Translations under genes and position numbers: made by a program
In this document: positions 1-13,814 of the stretch, one piece after another
Numbering within the stretch: the first letter of the stretch is position 1
Layout of the letters: each line of letters opens with the position of its first letter
The notes under the pieces: generated by a model
Seen by the model: only the letters and a program-made list of their open reading frames with translations
Database searches by the model: none
What the model was told of the DNA's origin: nothing
Assembly: GCF_023573145.1 (NCBI RefSeq)
Contig: NZ_CP097636.1
Span: 186,001-250,000 of the forward strand
From: Aquincola tertiaricarbonis
GTDB taxonomy: Bacteria > Pseudomonadota > Gammaproteobacteria > Burkholderiales > Burkholderiaceae_C
Direction: 5' to 3'
DNA length: 64,000 nt

Positions 1-1
1 C

Positions 2-1783
<1,782 letters not shown>

Positions 1784-1801
1784 GCGGCGCGCGCCCGCGC
1801 T

Positions 1802-4800
1802 TCAACGCGCGGCCACCCGGTCGCCCGCCCCGCTGGGCGGCAGCCACAGTTCGATGACACGCTGGCTGCCGTTGCGCAGGCTGGCGGGCAGCTCGCGCAC
1901 CCACACCTCGCCGCCACGGCCGGGCACCCATTGCTGGCGCACCTGTTGCGCCAGCAGCTGGGCGCAAGGCAGGTCGGCACGCTGGTGCACCACCAGCGTG
2001 GGCTGAGGCCAGGGCACCGGCCGGCGCTGCTGCCGCAGCGCGGCACTGCGCGTCACGTTCTCGATCGGCGCCACCTGCAAGGTCTCGGCGCCGGCCTGTT
2101 GCAGGGCCGCCCGCAAGCCGACCGCGGCGCTGCGCGAGGCTTCGTCGTACACCTGCAGGTAGATGCGCACGGCACCGGCGCCCCCTTCGCGGCAGCTGGC
2201 CTGCAGCGCCGCAGCCGCGGCCGCCTGGGCGCTGACCGGCGGCGGGGTGGGCGCCGGTGCCGGTGCTGGTGCCGGTGCTGGTGCCGGCTCTGCCACCGGC
2301 GGCGGTGCCACGGCCACCACCGTCGGCGGCTCGTCGCCCCGCCACCGTGCCTGCAGCAAGGCCACCAGGCCGGCGCCCGTCAGCATGCGGCCCGGCGGCA
2401 GCTCGAAGGGGTGCCAGTAGCTCAGCGCATCGCGGTTGGGCAGCGTGCCCAGCGCAGCGCACAGGCCCTCCTGCGCTTGCCGTTGCGCAGCCACGCAGGC
2501 CTCGGTGGGGCTGGCAGCCAGCAGGCGGCACTGGTCGCGCGCGGCTTCCAGCAGCCGCTGCACACCCACCCGGTCCAGCTCGGGGATCACCGGGTTCTGT
2601 ACCAGGTCCTGCAGCAGCGTCACCTGCTGCGTCACATGCGCGGGCACCTTGGGGCAGCTCAGGTCCACCGCCGACAGGGCACGCGACACCTCGGTGAACA
2701 GCGTGCGCACTTCGCCGCGCTGGGCGTTTTCGTTCTGGCGGATCTGGTCGCTCACCTGCCACAGCGACAGCAGCAGCGTGCCCGAGGCGCCCAGGCCCAG
2801 CGTGGTGCCGATGGCACTGTTCTTGGCGGCGCGCCGCCAGGCCGGCTCGGGCTGCGGCGTGGCCGGTGCCGGCAGGGCCTGGCCGGGCGGGCGCAGGCGG
2901 GCCGGACGCTCCAGGCCGTGCAGCGCACGCTGCCGCCAGCCCGGCAGGCGTTCCAGCCAGTCGGGGTGCAGCGCGGCACCGGCGTCCTCGCCCAGCCGGT
3001 GGTAGCTCTCCCATTGGGCCTCGTCGAAGTTCTGGTCGCCGGTGGACTCATGCGGAAAGCGCGGATGCCGCTGCGCATAGGCCAGCACGTCCACGTCCAG
3101 GGCCGCATGCAGGTTGGGCTTGATCACCAGCAGCGTGCCCTGGTGTTCCGGCGTGTCGGCCGGGCAGCCGGCCGGCCGCAGGTAGCGGATGCGGCCCAGC
3201 AGCACGCCGCGGGACGATTGGCTGTCGGCCATGTCCTGGGGCGAGAGCACGGTCACGCCGGCTTCGTCCACACCGAAGCGCTGCACCGCCTCTTCGTGCG
3301 GGTAGAACTCGATCTCGGCGCCGAAGTCGATGCGCGCCTTGCGCACCAGGTTCTCCAGGTCGGTGAACTCGTAGCGCGGGTCGCAGCTGGCATCCACCAG
3401 CACGATGAAGTCGAGCTGCCGCCGCAGCAGCGCATAGACGCCGGTGTTGTCGAAGTGGCCCCCATCGGACAGGTACCACCAGGGCCGCGCCTGGCCGCGG
3501 TAGGTGGCCGTGGCTTCCGACCACAGCATCAGCGGCTTGGCGGCCAGCTGCCACAGCGCATCGCGCCAGCGGGGCCGCGCGCGCGCCGGGGGTGCCGGCT
3601 CACGCACCCAGTGCCCCAGCCGCACGCCGATGAGAAAGAGCAGCAGCGCCCAGCCGCGCGAGGTGTAGGCACCCGCGCCCGGCGCCGCCGCTGCCCCCGA
3701 GATGGCCACCCACTTGCCCAGCGTGCCCACTTCGCTGGCGGTGGAAAAGCACACGCGCTCGCGCGGGCCGATCTCCACGCCATCGGGCCGCACCGTCAGC
3801 AGCGTGCCCTTGCGGTCGGCGTTGAACAGGCCGCTGGCGTCGTCGCGCGTCTGGTTGAGGCAAGTGTTGATGAGGTGGATCGGCCCACCGCGGCGCTCGG
3901 GCCGGTAGTCGCGCAGGTCGGCATCGTCGCGTGACACCACCTGGGTGACGTCGGCCGCCGCTTCGCCGGCGGCGGGTTGCAGCACCGGCCGGTTGGGGTT
4001 GCCCACCGCCAGGTAGGCGCGCGTGAGCCGCGCGCGGTAGAAACCGTGCAGCGACGAGGCATTGGCCATCGCATCGTTGTGGGCAGTGGCCAACCACCAC
4101 AGGCCGCAGCAGGCCAGCAAGCCGCCGGCCCGCCAGGTGGGCGGCACCGCGTCCAGCCAGCCCATGGGCGCGGGCGTGAACACCAGCCACTGCACGGTGC
4201 TGAACCAGAAGCACAGCACCACGGCCAGCACCAGCACCCCCGCGGCATTGAGCAGCCGCGGCGTCCAGGTGCCCAGCGAGGTGCTGGCCTGCTGCACCAG
4301 CTGCTGCAGCGGCTGCGCCAGTGCCCGCAGCAGCAGCGCCGCGAAGCCGCCCAGACCCACGCCGCCCCACAGCCAGTCGCGGTCCGACAGCGCCAGCTTC
4401 AGCAGCCGCCAGCTCAGCAGGTCCAGCACGCCCATGAAGAGGGCCAGCGCGGCCATGAGCAGTGCGCTGCGCGTCAGCTCGGTGGTGCGGCGGCGCACGC
4501 GGGCGCTGGCCAGGCCACGGCTGTCGGTGGTGCGGCCCAGCACCACCCAGGTGCCGCCGACGCCCACCGCCACCGAGGCCACGGTGAGCAGCAGCAAAGG
4601 CATGCCGACCAGACCTTCGCTCAGCGGCCGCAGCAGCTGCAGCCGCCAGGCCAGCCACACGAGCAGCAGGGTGGCGGCCCACAGCACCGCGGCCTGCAAC
4701 CGCTCGCGCAGCGCACCGGCCACGTCGCGGCGCGTGGGGTCGGGGCCTTCGCGGGCCACCCAGTAGGCGCAAGCCAGGCCGGGCAGGCTGGCGCACATCC

Positions 4801-5443
4801 AGGCCACCGCGGCCGGCAGCCACAGGCTGCCCCAGGCCTGCCAGGTGTTGGGGTCCAGCGTGTCGGTGCTCAGCTGCCACAGGTGGGGCGCCACCACCAG
4901 CAGCCCGAACAGCAGGGCGGCCATCATCAGCTCGGCATGGATGGCGACGAAGGCGCGCAGGTAGGTGACGGCCGCCACGCCCACGTCGTGCGAGCCGGCG
5001 GGCGTGAGGTAGCGGCCGTTGCGGCGCAGCCAGTCCAGCAGCGTGGAGCGGCGCTGCGCCAGCATCACCTGCGCCTCGCGCACGCCCAGCGCCAGGATCA
5101 GCCGGCCCAGCATGGCGCCCACGTAGCCGCCGCCCGACACGGTGGACAGGTAATCGAAGCGGGGCAGCAGGCCGCGCTGGGCCAGGCCGCGGATCAGGCC
5201 CAGGCCGTAGGTGGCGCTGCGCACGCCGCCGCCCGACAAGGCCAGGCCCACCGTGGGCAGCTCGGCCGCCTGGCGGCCGGGGCCGAGCCCGGCGCGCCGT
5301 CGCCGGCGCAGCAGCGCGGCTCGTTCGTCGCGCTGCCAGGGCGCGGCGGGCGAGTCGGCGGCTGCAGGCGGCAGGGCCGGGTCGCCCCGGCGCGGGGTGG
5401 GGCGTGCGAACGGGTCCACGGTTTGCTGAGGTGGCGCGACCAC
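1802..5443 (-). CDS. Large patatin-like phospholipase with multi-pass membrane insertion
   Basis: Predicted 1213-residue patatin-family acyl hydrolase. The oxyanion motif GGGVRS lies at about 71-76, the nucleophile elbow STVSGGG gives Ser103, and the catalytic DGG motif gives Asp660 (LSDGGHFDNTG). Between Ser and Asp are about eight hydrophobic segments, so the patatin fold appears split by an integral-membrane insert. This differs from small soluble patatins. After Asp660 come another hydrophobic segment (near GTTLGLGASGTLLLSL), an Ala-Pro repeat tract encoded near 2250-2290, and a C-terminal domain ending VIELWLPPSG. The predicted start is GTG; a second GTG eight codons downstream is possible, and no strong ribosome-binding site separates them. 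It stands alone, convergent with recQ and divergent from uvrA. Substrate and physiological role are unknown. Patatin assignment is secure; orientation in the membrane is inferred. Confidence 0.85.
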   Translation of the reverse strand: MVAPPQQTVDPFARPTPRRGDPALPPAAADSPAAPWQRDERAALLRRRRRAGLGPGRQAAELPTVGLALSGGGVRSATYGLGLIRGLAQRGLLPRFDYLSTVSGGGYVGAMLGRLILALGVREAQVMLAQRRSTLLDWLRRNGRYLTPAGSHDVGVAAVTYLRAFVAIHAELMMAALLFGLLVVAPHLWQLSTDTLDPNTWQAWGSLWLPAAVAWMCASLPGLACAYWVAREGPDPTRRDVAGALRERLQAAVLWAATLLLVWLAWRLQLLRPLSEGLVGMPLLLLTVASVAVGVGGTWVVLGRTTDSRGLASARVRRRTTELTRSALLMAALALFMGVLDLLSWRLLKLALSDRDWLWGGVGLGGFAALLLRALAQPLQQLVQQASTSLGTWTPRLLNAAGVLVLAVVLCFWFSTVQWLVFTPAPMGWLDAVPPTWRAGGLLACCGLWWLATAHNDAMANASSLHGFYRARLTRAYLAVGNPNRPVLQPAAGEAAADVTQVVSRDDADLRDYRPERRGGPIHLINTCLNQTRDDASGLFNADRKGTLLTVRPDGVEIGPRERVCFSTASEVGTLGKWVAISGAAAAPGAGAYTSRGWALLLFLIGVRLGHWVREPAPPARARPRWRDALWQLAAKPLMLWSEATATYRGQARPWWYLSDGGHFDNTGVYALLRRQLDFIVLVDASCDPRYEFTDLENLVRKARIDFGAEIEFYPHEEAVQRFGVDEAGVTVLSPQDMADSQSSRGVLLGRIRYLRPAGCPADTPEHQGTLLVIKPNLHAALDVDVLAYAQRHPRFPHESTGDQNFDEAQWESYHRLGEDAGAALHPDWLERLPGWRQRALHGLERPARLRPPGQALPAPATPQPEPAWRRAAKNSAIGTTLGLGASGTLLLSLWQVSDQIRQNENAQRGEVRTLFTEVSRALSAVDLSCPKVPAHVTQQVTLLQDLVQNPVIPELDRVGVQRLLEAARDQCRLLAASPTEACVAAQRQAQEGLCAALGTLPNRDALSYWHPFELPPGRMLTGAGLVALLQARWRGDEPPTVVAVAPPPVAEPAPAPAPAPAPAPTPPPVSAQAAAAAALQASCREGGAGAVRIYLQVYDEASRSAAVGLRAALQQAGAETLQVAPIENVTRSAALRQQRRPVPWPQPTLVVHQRADLPCAQLLAQQVRQQWVPGRGGEVWVRELPASLRNGSQRVIELWLPPSGAGDRVAAR

Positions 5444-5578
5444 TCTAGGCCTGCGGGCGCCGCCCTGGCAAGCGGCACGTGCCGTGTGGCGTGGGATGGC
5501 GCTGCAGGCCCGTCCATGGCCGGTGCCTGCACGTGAAACCGCTGCGCACTATGATGACCGGTTGCCCTCGCCCCTTCG

Positions 5579-8483
<2,905 letters not shown>

Positions 8484-8485
<2 letters not shown>

Positions 8486-8516
8486 GCCCCCGCGGCAACC
8501 GGTGCGGCGGGGGCTT
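8484..8516 (+). terminator. Intrinsic terminator after uvrA
   Basis: A perfect 10-bp inverted repeat (AAGCCCCCGC at 8484-8493 with its complement at 8507-8516) overlaps the uvrA stop codon and encloses a 13-nt loop. Only two T residues follow, so termination in the uvrA direction may be partial. It lies between two convergent genes and could serve both. Confidence 0.65.
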
Positions 8517-8561
8517 GGTGTGCGTGTGACCCGCTGGCGCGGGCGGGTGGGCCGTGGGGCG

Positions 8562-9449
8562 TCAGCCGCGGCGGCCGGTGCGCACCGGCTGCACTGCCAG
8601 GCGTCGCTGGCGCAGCAGGGCCAGCAGGGCGATGCCGCCCAGCATCAGCGCCCAGGTGCCAGGCTCAGGCACCGGCGGCGGCACCACCGGCACGGTGGGC
8701 AGGCTGCCCGAGGGCAGCACGGGGGCCGAAGGAATCGAGATCGGGCCGCCCAGCACGGGTTGGCCGCCACCAGGGTTGCCAGCGATCGGGCCCAGCAGGC
8801 CGGGAGACACCGCGGGCACCGCAGCCAGACCCACGGCCGGTGTGCCGGCGCCGGTCGGCGGCAGGCTTTCCAGTGCGTCGGGCGCGGCGGCCACGGGTTC
8901 GCCGGCGGCAGGAGGATCAAAAGCCAGTTCACCCGGGCCCGCGGCGGCGGCGCCGGTGGCGCCCCCGGCACGGCTGATGCGGCTGACGTTGCGGCACACG
9001 GTGGGCACCAGGATGCATTCGCCGCTTTCGCAGTACACCAGGCCACGCTCTTCGGCATCAGCCGCCCACTTGTTGCGCGAGACGGTGCTGCAGACGCTGC
9101 CGTTGCCGAAGTGCATGTCGCGGATGGCGGACGAATAGACGTCCTTGCCGACGATGCTGTCGCGGCGGATGGACACCATTTCGTCGTACTGGCGTGCGGC
9201 GATGCGCTGCTTCAGTCGCTCGCGCACGGCGGGGGCGATGTCGGTGTAGCGGTCGACGGCCGAGGAGAAATCGCCCATGTACGGGTTGTGGCCGGGCTTG
9301 TCCCACGAGCACTGCTGCAGGCGCGCAGGCGCGGCGCTGACGGCCTTCGCCGGCTTGGCCGCGGTTGTTTGGCCAACGGCCGCATGCACGGACAGCGCGC
9401 TGCCCAGCAGCGAGGCGGTGATGGACCAGATGATCAAGGAGTGTTTCAT
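8562..9449 (-). CDS. MHFG-type PEP-CTERM sorting-domain protein
   Basis: Exported protein of 295 residues with an N-terminal signal peptide (cleavage likely after SALSVHA) and a C-terminal PEP-CTERM signal: VPEPGTWALML, a short hydrophobic helix, then RQRR. In the family, exosortase/archaeosortase-like proteases recognise this tail. The central domain has a MHFGNG motif and paired cysteines (GLVYCESGECILVPTVC), matching the group I know as MHFG PEP-CTERM proteins. A Gly/Pro/Ala-rich linker precedes the tail. I chose the ATG at 9449 because it starts the signal peptide (MKHSLIIWS) and has a GAAAG upstream; the frame stays open a further 10 codons. No exosortase or EPS genes occur in this window. 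Function beyond surface sorting is unknown. Confidence 0.85.
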   Translation of the reverse strand: MKHSLIIWSITASLLGSALSVHAAVGQTTAAKPAKAVSAAPARLQQCSWDKPGHNPYMGDFSSAVDRYTDIAPAVRERLKQRIAARQYDEMVSIRRDSIVGKDVYSSAIRDMHFGNGSVCSTVSRNKWAADAEERGLVYCESGECILVPTVCRNVSRISRAGGATGAAAAGPGELAFDPPAAGEPVAAAPDALESLPPTGAGTPAVGLAAVPAVSPGLLGPIAGNPGGGQPVLGGPISIPSAPVLPSGSLPTVPVVPPPVPEPGTWALMLGGIALLALLRQRRLAVQPVRTGRRG

Positions 9450-9747
9450 GGAGCTTTCGGCCACAGAGGGCCACCGCACGACTGCCGCAGTGATTGCTAA
9501 CTTTACGACTGCGCCGATTGTCCGTGGCTCTTAAGAGCACGCCGCGTGCATTTGTCGCGGATTCACGACGCGGCTGCAAAGTCACGTAGGCAAAGGGCGC
9601 ACCAGCCTGCGATGCACCATGGAGGTGTGAACTTTGGCCGCAGCTTGTCTGTTCGGGGCCAATCCATCATCTAATAGCCCGCGACCCCCTGCGGGGATGG
9701 GGGTCGAGACGCTGCCTGTCCACCCGATTGTTGTGAGCTGAACCCCG
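9450..9747. other. Divergent intergenic region
   Basis: A 298-bp gap between the PEP-CTERM gene (leftward) and the hybrid sensor kinase (rightward). It should hold both promoters. I see no convincing -35/-10 pair; the best rightward -10 candidate is around TCTAAT at about 9671-9676, with an over-long spacing to TTGTCT. The inverted GC-rich stretch near 9680-9705 (CGACCCCC...GGGGGTCG) could form a leader hairpin. No ORF of its own is credible here. Confidence 0.4.
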
Positions 9748-12027
9748 ATGAAGTACCTGGATGCCGAGCGCCTGGCCGACATCGCCCGTGCCGGCGGCGA
9801 CGTGCTCTGGGAATGCGACATGGACTGGCGATACACCTGGGTGGCCGGCCTGCCCGAGCCGCTGGGCAGTGGCGACGCCGAGGCGCTGATCGGTCAGCCG
9901 CTGGCCGATGGTCCGCTGCTCGACAGTCATGGCGATGCCTTGGGCGACCAGCGCCTGTACCACTGTCTGGCCCAGCCGCGGCCCTTTGCCGAAGCGGTGA
10001 CCGAGGTGCGCACGCCACGCAGCCGCGTGATGGTGTCGCGCTCGGCCGTGCCCCTGTTCGATGCACAGGGCCGCCACGCAGGCTGGCGCGGCACCGCCCG
10101 CGACGTGAGTGTGCGTGTGGCCCTGGCCCGCAGCGAACGTGAACGCGACGAGCGGCTGCGCAAGCTGACCGCGCTGCTGCCGGGGGCGCTGTACCAGTAC
10201 CACGAGCCCGACGGGCCGGAGCCGGCATCGGGCCCGGCCGACGTGCAGGCCGCCGGGCCGATGTTCGGCCTTCAGACGCCGCTGCTGCTGGGGCCCTTGC
10301 GGCTGCATCCGGGCGACCTGCCCACGCTGCGCGCCGCCTACCTGCGGGCGCGTGGCGCGCAGCTGCCTTGGCAGGTGCAGTTCCGGGCCTTGCGCGCCGA
10401 TGGCGAAGAGCGCTGGCTGGAAAGCCGGGCCATGCCCGAACGCTCGCCCGACGGCGGCTGGCTCTGGCACGGCTTCGTCACCGACATCACCGAGCAGCGG
10501 CAGGTGGAGTTGGCGCTGCGCGCTTCGGAAGAGCGCTGGCTGCTGGCGGCCGAGGCCACCGCCACCGGCCTGGCGCAGTTCCACTGCCGCGACCGGACGC
10601 TGCTGCTCGACCGCATGGGCTGCCTGAACCATGGCCTGCCGTGGCCGCATCCGCCGCTGCGCATCGATGACTGGCTGGCCACCCTGCATGCCGATGACCG
10701 GCCGCTGGCCGAGGCTGCATTGCAGCGCGCCGAGACCGATGGCGAGCGCATGGAGGCGCGCTTCCGCTTCCACCTGCCCGATGGCAGCCTGCGCTGGCTG
10801 GAGATCTTCGCTCGGGCGCAGCAGGGCCCGGACGGTGATGCCGTCACCATCGTCGGCACCTGCCGCGACGTCACCGCGCAGCAGGAGGCGGTGCAACTGC
10901 AGCGCGCCAAGGAAGAGGCCGAGCGCGCCAACCGTGCCAAGAGCGAGCTGCTTTCGCGCGTGAGCCATGAGCTGCGCACACCGCTCAACGGCATCCTCGG
11001 CTTCGCGCAGCTGATGGGCCTGGACCGCGAGCAACCGCTGGGGACCGCCCAGCGTCGCCGGCTGGAAGGCGTGGAGCAGGCCGGCCGGCACCTGCTGGCG
11101 CTGGTCAACGACGTGCTCGACCTCACGCGGCTGGAGCGCGGCGAGTTCGGCCTGCATCCGCGGCCGATCGACCTGGTGCAGTCGCTGGCCGCGGCGCTGG
11201 GCATGGTCAGGCCGCTGCTGTCGTTGCATCCGGCGCAGTTGCCGTTGCGCCTGCCGCCGGGGCCGGTGTGGGTGCAGGCCGATCCGCGCGGGCTGGAGCA
11301 GGTGCTGGTGAACCTGCTGTCCAACGCCATCAAGTACAACCGGCCGCAGGGCCAGGTGCGCTTCGAGCTGCGGCTGCTGCCGCTGCAGGCGGTGCTGACC
11401 ATCGAAGACGAGGGCGCGGGCCTCACCGAGGATGAGCAGCGCCAGCTGTTCCAGCCCTTCAACCGGCTGGGCGCCGAGCGCCAGCGCATCGAGGGCACCG
11501 GCCTGGGTCTGGTGATTGCCAGCGAACTGGTGCGCACGATGAACGGTGCGCTGTCCGTCACCAGCCGCAGCGGCGTGGGCAGCCGCTTCAGCGTCGCGCT
11601 GGCGCGTGCCCATGAGGTCGCGCCCCAGGCCGATCCGGTGGCCGAGCCGCCGCCCTACCGCGTGGTCTACATCGAGGACGAGCCGCTCAATGCCCTGCTG
11701 ATGCAGGAGGTGTTCCGCGCCCAGCGCGGCTGGCAGCTGGTGGTGGCGCGCAATGGCACCGAAGGCCTGGACCGTGTGCGCAGCCTGCTGCCGGACATGG
11801 TGCTGGTGGACATGAACCTGCCCGACCTGTCGGGCCTGCAGGTCATCGCGGCCCTGCGGGCCGACCCGCGCACCGCGGGCCTGCGCTGCGTGGCCCTGTC
11901 GGCCGATGCGATGGCCGACCAGATCGACGTGGCGCGCCGCGCCGGGTTCGACGACTACTGGACCAAGCCCATCGACGTGGCGCGCATGCTGCACGTGGTG
12001 GAGCAGGCCATTCGCACTCGACCATGA
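9748..12027 (+). CDS. PAS-domain hybrid sensor histidine kinase/response regulator
   Basis: Hybrid two-component kinase of 759 residues without transmembrane segments, so probably cytosolic sensing. Order: three PAS/PAC-like regions (about 10-120, 140-250 and 260-380, the later ones ending in TDITEQR and CRDVTAQQ), HisKA H-box SRVSHELRTPLNG with His407, N-box VLVNLLSNAIKYN, G boxes IEDEGAG and GTGLGLVI, then a C-terminal receiver with Asp688 in VLVDMNLPD and Lys740 in YWTKPID. No output domain or partner regulator lies next to it, so the phosphoryl group must pass to a protein encoded elsewhere. PAS ligands cannot be told from sequence. It ends at a hairpin shared with the convergent SWIB gene. 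Confidence 0.92.
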   Translation: MKYLDAERLADIARAGGDVLWECDMDWRYTWVAGLPEPLGSGDAEALIGQPLADGPLLDSHGDALGDQRLYHCLAQPRPFAEAVTEVRTPRSRVMVSRSAVPLFDAQGRHAGWRGTARDVSVRVALARSERERDERLRKLTALLPGALYQYHEPDGPEPASGPADVQAAGPMFGLQTPLLLGPLRLHPGDLPTLRAAYLRARGAQLPWQVQFRALRADGEERWLESRAMPERSPDGGWLWHGFVTDITEQRQVELALRASEERWLLAAEATATGLAQFHCRDRTLLLDRMGCLNHGLPWPHPPLRIDDWLATLHADDRPLAEAALQRAETDGERMEARFRFHLPDGSLRWLEIFARAQQGPDGDAVTIVGTCRDVTAQQEAVQLQRAKEEAERANRAKSELLSRVSHELRTPLNGILGFAQLMGLDREQPLGTAQRRRLEGVEQAGRHLLALVNDVLDLTRLERGEFGLHPRPIDLVQSLAAALGMVRPLLSLHPAQLPLRLPPGPVWVQADPRGLEQVLVNLLSNAIKYNRPQGQVRFELRLLPLQAVLTIEDEGAGLTEDEQRQLFQPFNRLGAERQRIEGTGLGLVIASELVRTMNGALSVTSRSGVGSRFSVALARAHEVAPQADPVAEPPPYRVVYIEDEPLNALLMQEVFRAQRGWQLVVARNGTEGLDRVRSLLPDMVLVDMNLPDLSGLQVIAALRADPRTAGLRCVALSADAMADQIDVARRAGFDDYWTKPIDVARMLHVVEQAIRTRP

Positions 12028-12029
12028 AA

Positions 12030-12058
12030 AAAGCCGGTGCTGTGAAGGCACCGGCTTT
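12030..12058 (-). terminator. Intrinsic terminator of the SWIB gene
   Basis: An 11-bp perfect stem (AAAGCCGGTGC at 12030-12040 with its complement at 12048-12058) with a 7-nt loop. Read on the minus strand it is followed by a run of T (six A on the plus strand at 12026-12031), so it is a strong terminator for the SWIB-domain gene. In the other direction it closes the sensor kinase gene with only a short T run. Confidence 0.85.
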
Positions 12059-12093
12059 GGGTTCGAAGGCCCTGGCGGGCCCGCTCGAACGGC

Positions 12094-12480
12094 TTACTTC
12101 AGGTGATCGTTGATCAGCTTGGTCATCTCGAACATCGAGACCTGATCCTTCTTGAAGATCGCCTTCAGCTTCGCGTCTGCGTTGATCATCCGCTTGTTCT
12201 CGGCGTCCTGGAGCTTGTGCTTCTTGATGTACTCCCAGACCTTCTTGGTGACCTCGGTGCGCGGTGCCGGGGTGGCACCGATCACGGCGGCCAGCGCCTC
12301 GGTCGGGGTCATCGCCTTCATGAAGGCCGCGCTCGGGGTGCGCTTCTTGGCGGCCGGAGCTGCCTTCTTCGCGGGGGCCGCGGCACCAGCCTTGATCGGC
12401 GGCTTGGCGCCGCCGACCTTCTTGGCCGGAGCCTTTTTCGCCGGGGCCTTTTTAGCCGGCGCCTTCTTCGCAGTTGCCAT
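12094..12480 (-). CDS. SWIB/MDM2-domain protein with Lys/Ala-rich histone-like N-terminus
   Basis: A 128-residue basic protein. Residues 1-45 are low-complexity, with AKKAP-type repeats like the tails of bacterial histone-H1-like proteins. Residues 50-128 form a SWIB domain (FMKAMTPTEALAAVIG, VWEYIKKHKLQD, NADAKLKAIF, DQVSMFEMTKLINDHL). Family members occur widely in Burkholderiales and in chlamydiae, where SWIB was also found fused to topoisomerase. A nucleoid-associated role is inferred from the tail, not shown. It is a single gene with its own terminator, which fits an abundant transcript. Confidence 0.9.
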   Translation of the reverse strand: MATAKKAPAKKAPAKKAPAKKVGGAKPPIKAGAAAPAKKAAPAAKKRTPSAAFMKAMTPTEALAAVIGATPAPRTEVTKKVWEYIKKHKLQDAENKRMINADAKLKAIFKKDQVSMFEMTKLINDHLK

Positions 12481-12670
12481 TTGAATTTCGCTCCATCAAA
12501 TAATGGGTTGATGTGCCGGGTGGAGGTGATGGCCGCATGAGCCATCGTTTCTCTCTGGGCACCCTGCGGCGCGAATGGTACTGCGTGCATCAGGGGCTGA
12601 GAAGCCGTTTTCCCTCGGAGAACACCCTCCGAAGCCCCTTTTCAAGCCCCTTTGCGCAGCCTTTGCGGTA

Positions 12671-13804
12671 TCAGGGTGCTTCGAAGAAGAGTTGAGGGCC
12701 CGCATCGGCCACCGTGCGGCAGCCACACAAGGCCATCGCGACCTCGAGTTCGTCGCGCAGCACACGCAGCACATGGGCCACGCCGATGGCACCACAGGTG
12801 GCCAGCGCATGCATGTACGGCCGGCCGATCAGCACCGCGCGCGCACCCAGCGCCAGTGCCTTCAGCACGTCGGTGCCACGCTGGATGCCGCCATCGACCA
12901 GCAGCGGCATCGCATCGCCCACCGCATCGGCGATGCGGGGCAGCACCCAGGCCGTGGGCGCCGCGGTATCGAGCGTGCGGCCGCCGTGGTTGGAGACGAT
13001 GAGGCCGGCCACCTGCTGGCGCCGCGCCTCGCGCGCGTCCTCGGGGTGCATCACGCCCTTGAGCAGCAGGGGCAGGTTGGTGTGGCTGCGCAGCGTGTCG
13101 ATCTCGTCCCAGGTGGGCGCATCGGGCATCAGCGCATCGAACACCCAGCTTTGCGTGCGGTCGATCTGGGTGCGCGGTGCCGGCGGCAGCCGGGCCAGGT
13201 TCACGGCCGAAACCCCTTCGGGCAGCTTGAGCTGCGCGCGGCGCTCGCGGTCGCGCACGCCGTGGCTGGGCGCATCGACGGTGAGCACGATGGCTTCGTA
13301 ACCGGCGGCCTCGGCGCGCTGCACCAGCTCGCGGGTGAAGCCGCGGTCGTGCTGCATGTACAGCTGGAACCACAGCGGCCCGCGTTCGGCCTCGGGCAGC
13401 ACCGCCCGCGCGACGTCTTCCATCGAGGTGCTGGCCTGCGCGCTGAGGATGAAGCCGGCGCCTTGCGCGGCGGCCGCATGGGCGCTCGCCAGTTCGCCAT
13501 CGGGATGGGCCAGCCGCTGGTAGGCCACCGGCGCCAGCAGCAGCGGATGGGCCAGCGTGCGGCCCAGCAGCTCCACGCGGGTGTGGCCACCGGTCAGGCG
13601 GCGCAGCACGCGCGGCACCAGGGCCAGGTTGTCCCAGGCCGCGCGGTTGGCGCGCAGCGTGATCTCGTCGGCCGCGGCGCCGGCCAGGTAGGCCCAGGCG
13701 TTGTCGTCCAGCCGCTCGCGCGCATGGGCGGCGTAGTCGGGCAGGCACACCACGTCGGGCGGCACCTGCTGCAGTGCGGGCACGCGGCCGGGCCGGTCGC
13801 TCAT
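12671..13804 (-). CDS. FMN-dependent 2-hydroxy-acid oxidase/dehydrogenase
   Basis: A 377-residue TIM-barrel flavoprotein of the lactate/glycolate/mandelate oxidase family. Visible family motifs include VAYQRLAHPDGE, LSAQASTSMEDV, WFQLYMQHDRG, LTVDAPSHG, LLKGVMHPEDA, the active-site IVSNHGGRTLD with the catalytic His, LVDGGIQRGTDVLKALALGA and VLIGRPY. The product would be the 2-keto acid, with electrons going to O2 or a quinone; which one cannot be told. I chose the ATG at 13804 (MSDRPGRVP), with GAAAG upstream, over the longer frame that overlaps the previous gene. It starts 10 bp after the PKHD hydroxylase stop, so it is probably the last gene of the Fur-type iron operon. Why a hydroxy-acid oxidase belongs there is unclear. 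Confidence 0.9.
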   Translation of the reverse strand: MSDRPGRVPALQQVPPDVVCLPDYAAHARERLDDNAWAYLAGAAADEITLRANRAAWDNLALVPRVLRRLTGGHTRVELLGRTLAHPLLLAPVAYQRLAHPDGELASAHAAAAQGAGFILSAQASTSMEDVARAVLPEAERGPLWFQLYMQHDRGFTRELVQRAEAAGYEAIVLTVDAPSHGVRDRERRAQLKLPEGVSAVNLARLPPAPRTQIDRTQSWVFDALMPDAPTWDEIDTLRSHTNLPLLLKGVMHPEDAREARRQQVAGLIVSNHGGRTLDTAAPTAWVLPRIADAVGDAMPLLVDGGIQRGTDVLKALALGARAVLIGRPYMHALATCGAIGVAHVLRVLRDELEVAMALCGCRTVADAGPQLFFEAP

Positions 13805-13814
13805 GGGCGGGCTT

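Noticed and set aside
2255..2295. Short GGTGCCGGTGCT-type tandem repeat
   Set aside because: It encodes the Ala-Pro linker of the patatin protein and needs no separate function.
9667..12051. Long minus-strand frame opposite the hybrid kinase
   Set aside because: No recognisable domain, His/Gln/Arg-rich; the plus-strand frame has PAS, kinase and receiver motifs.
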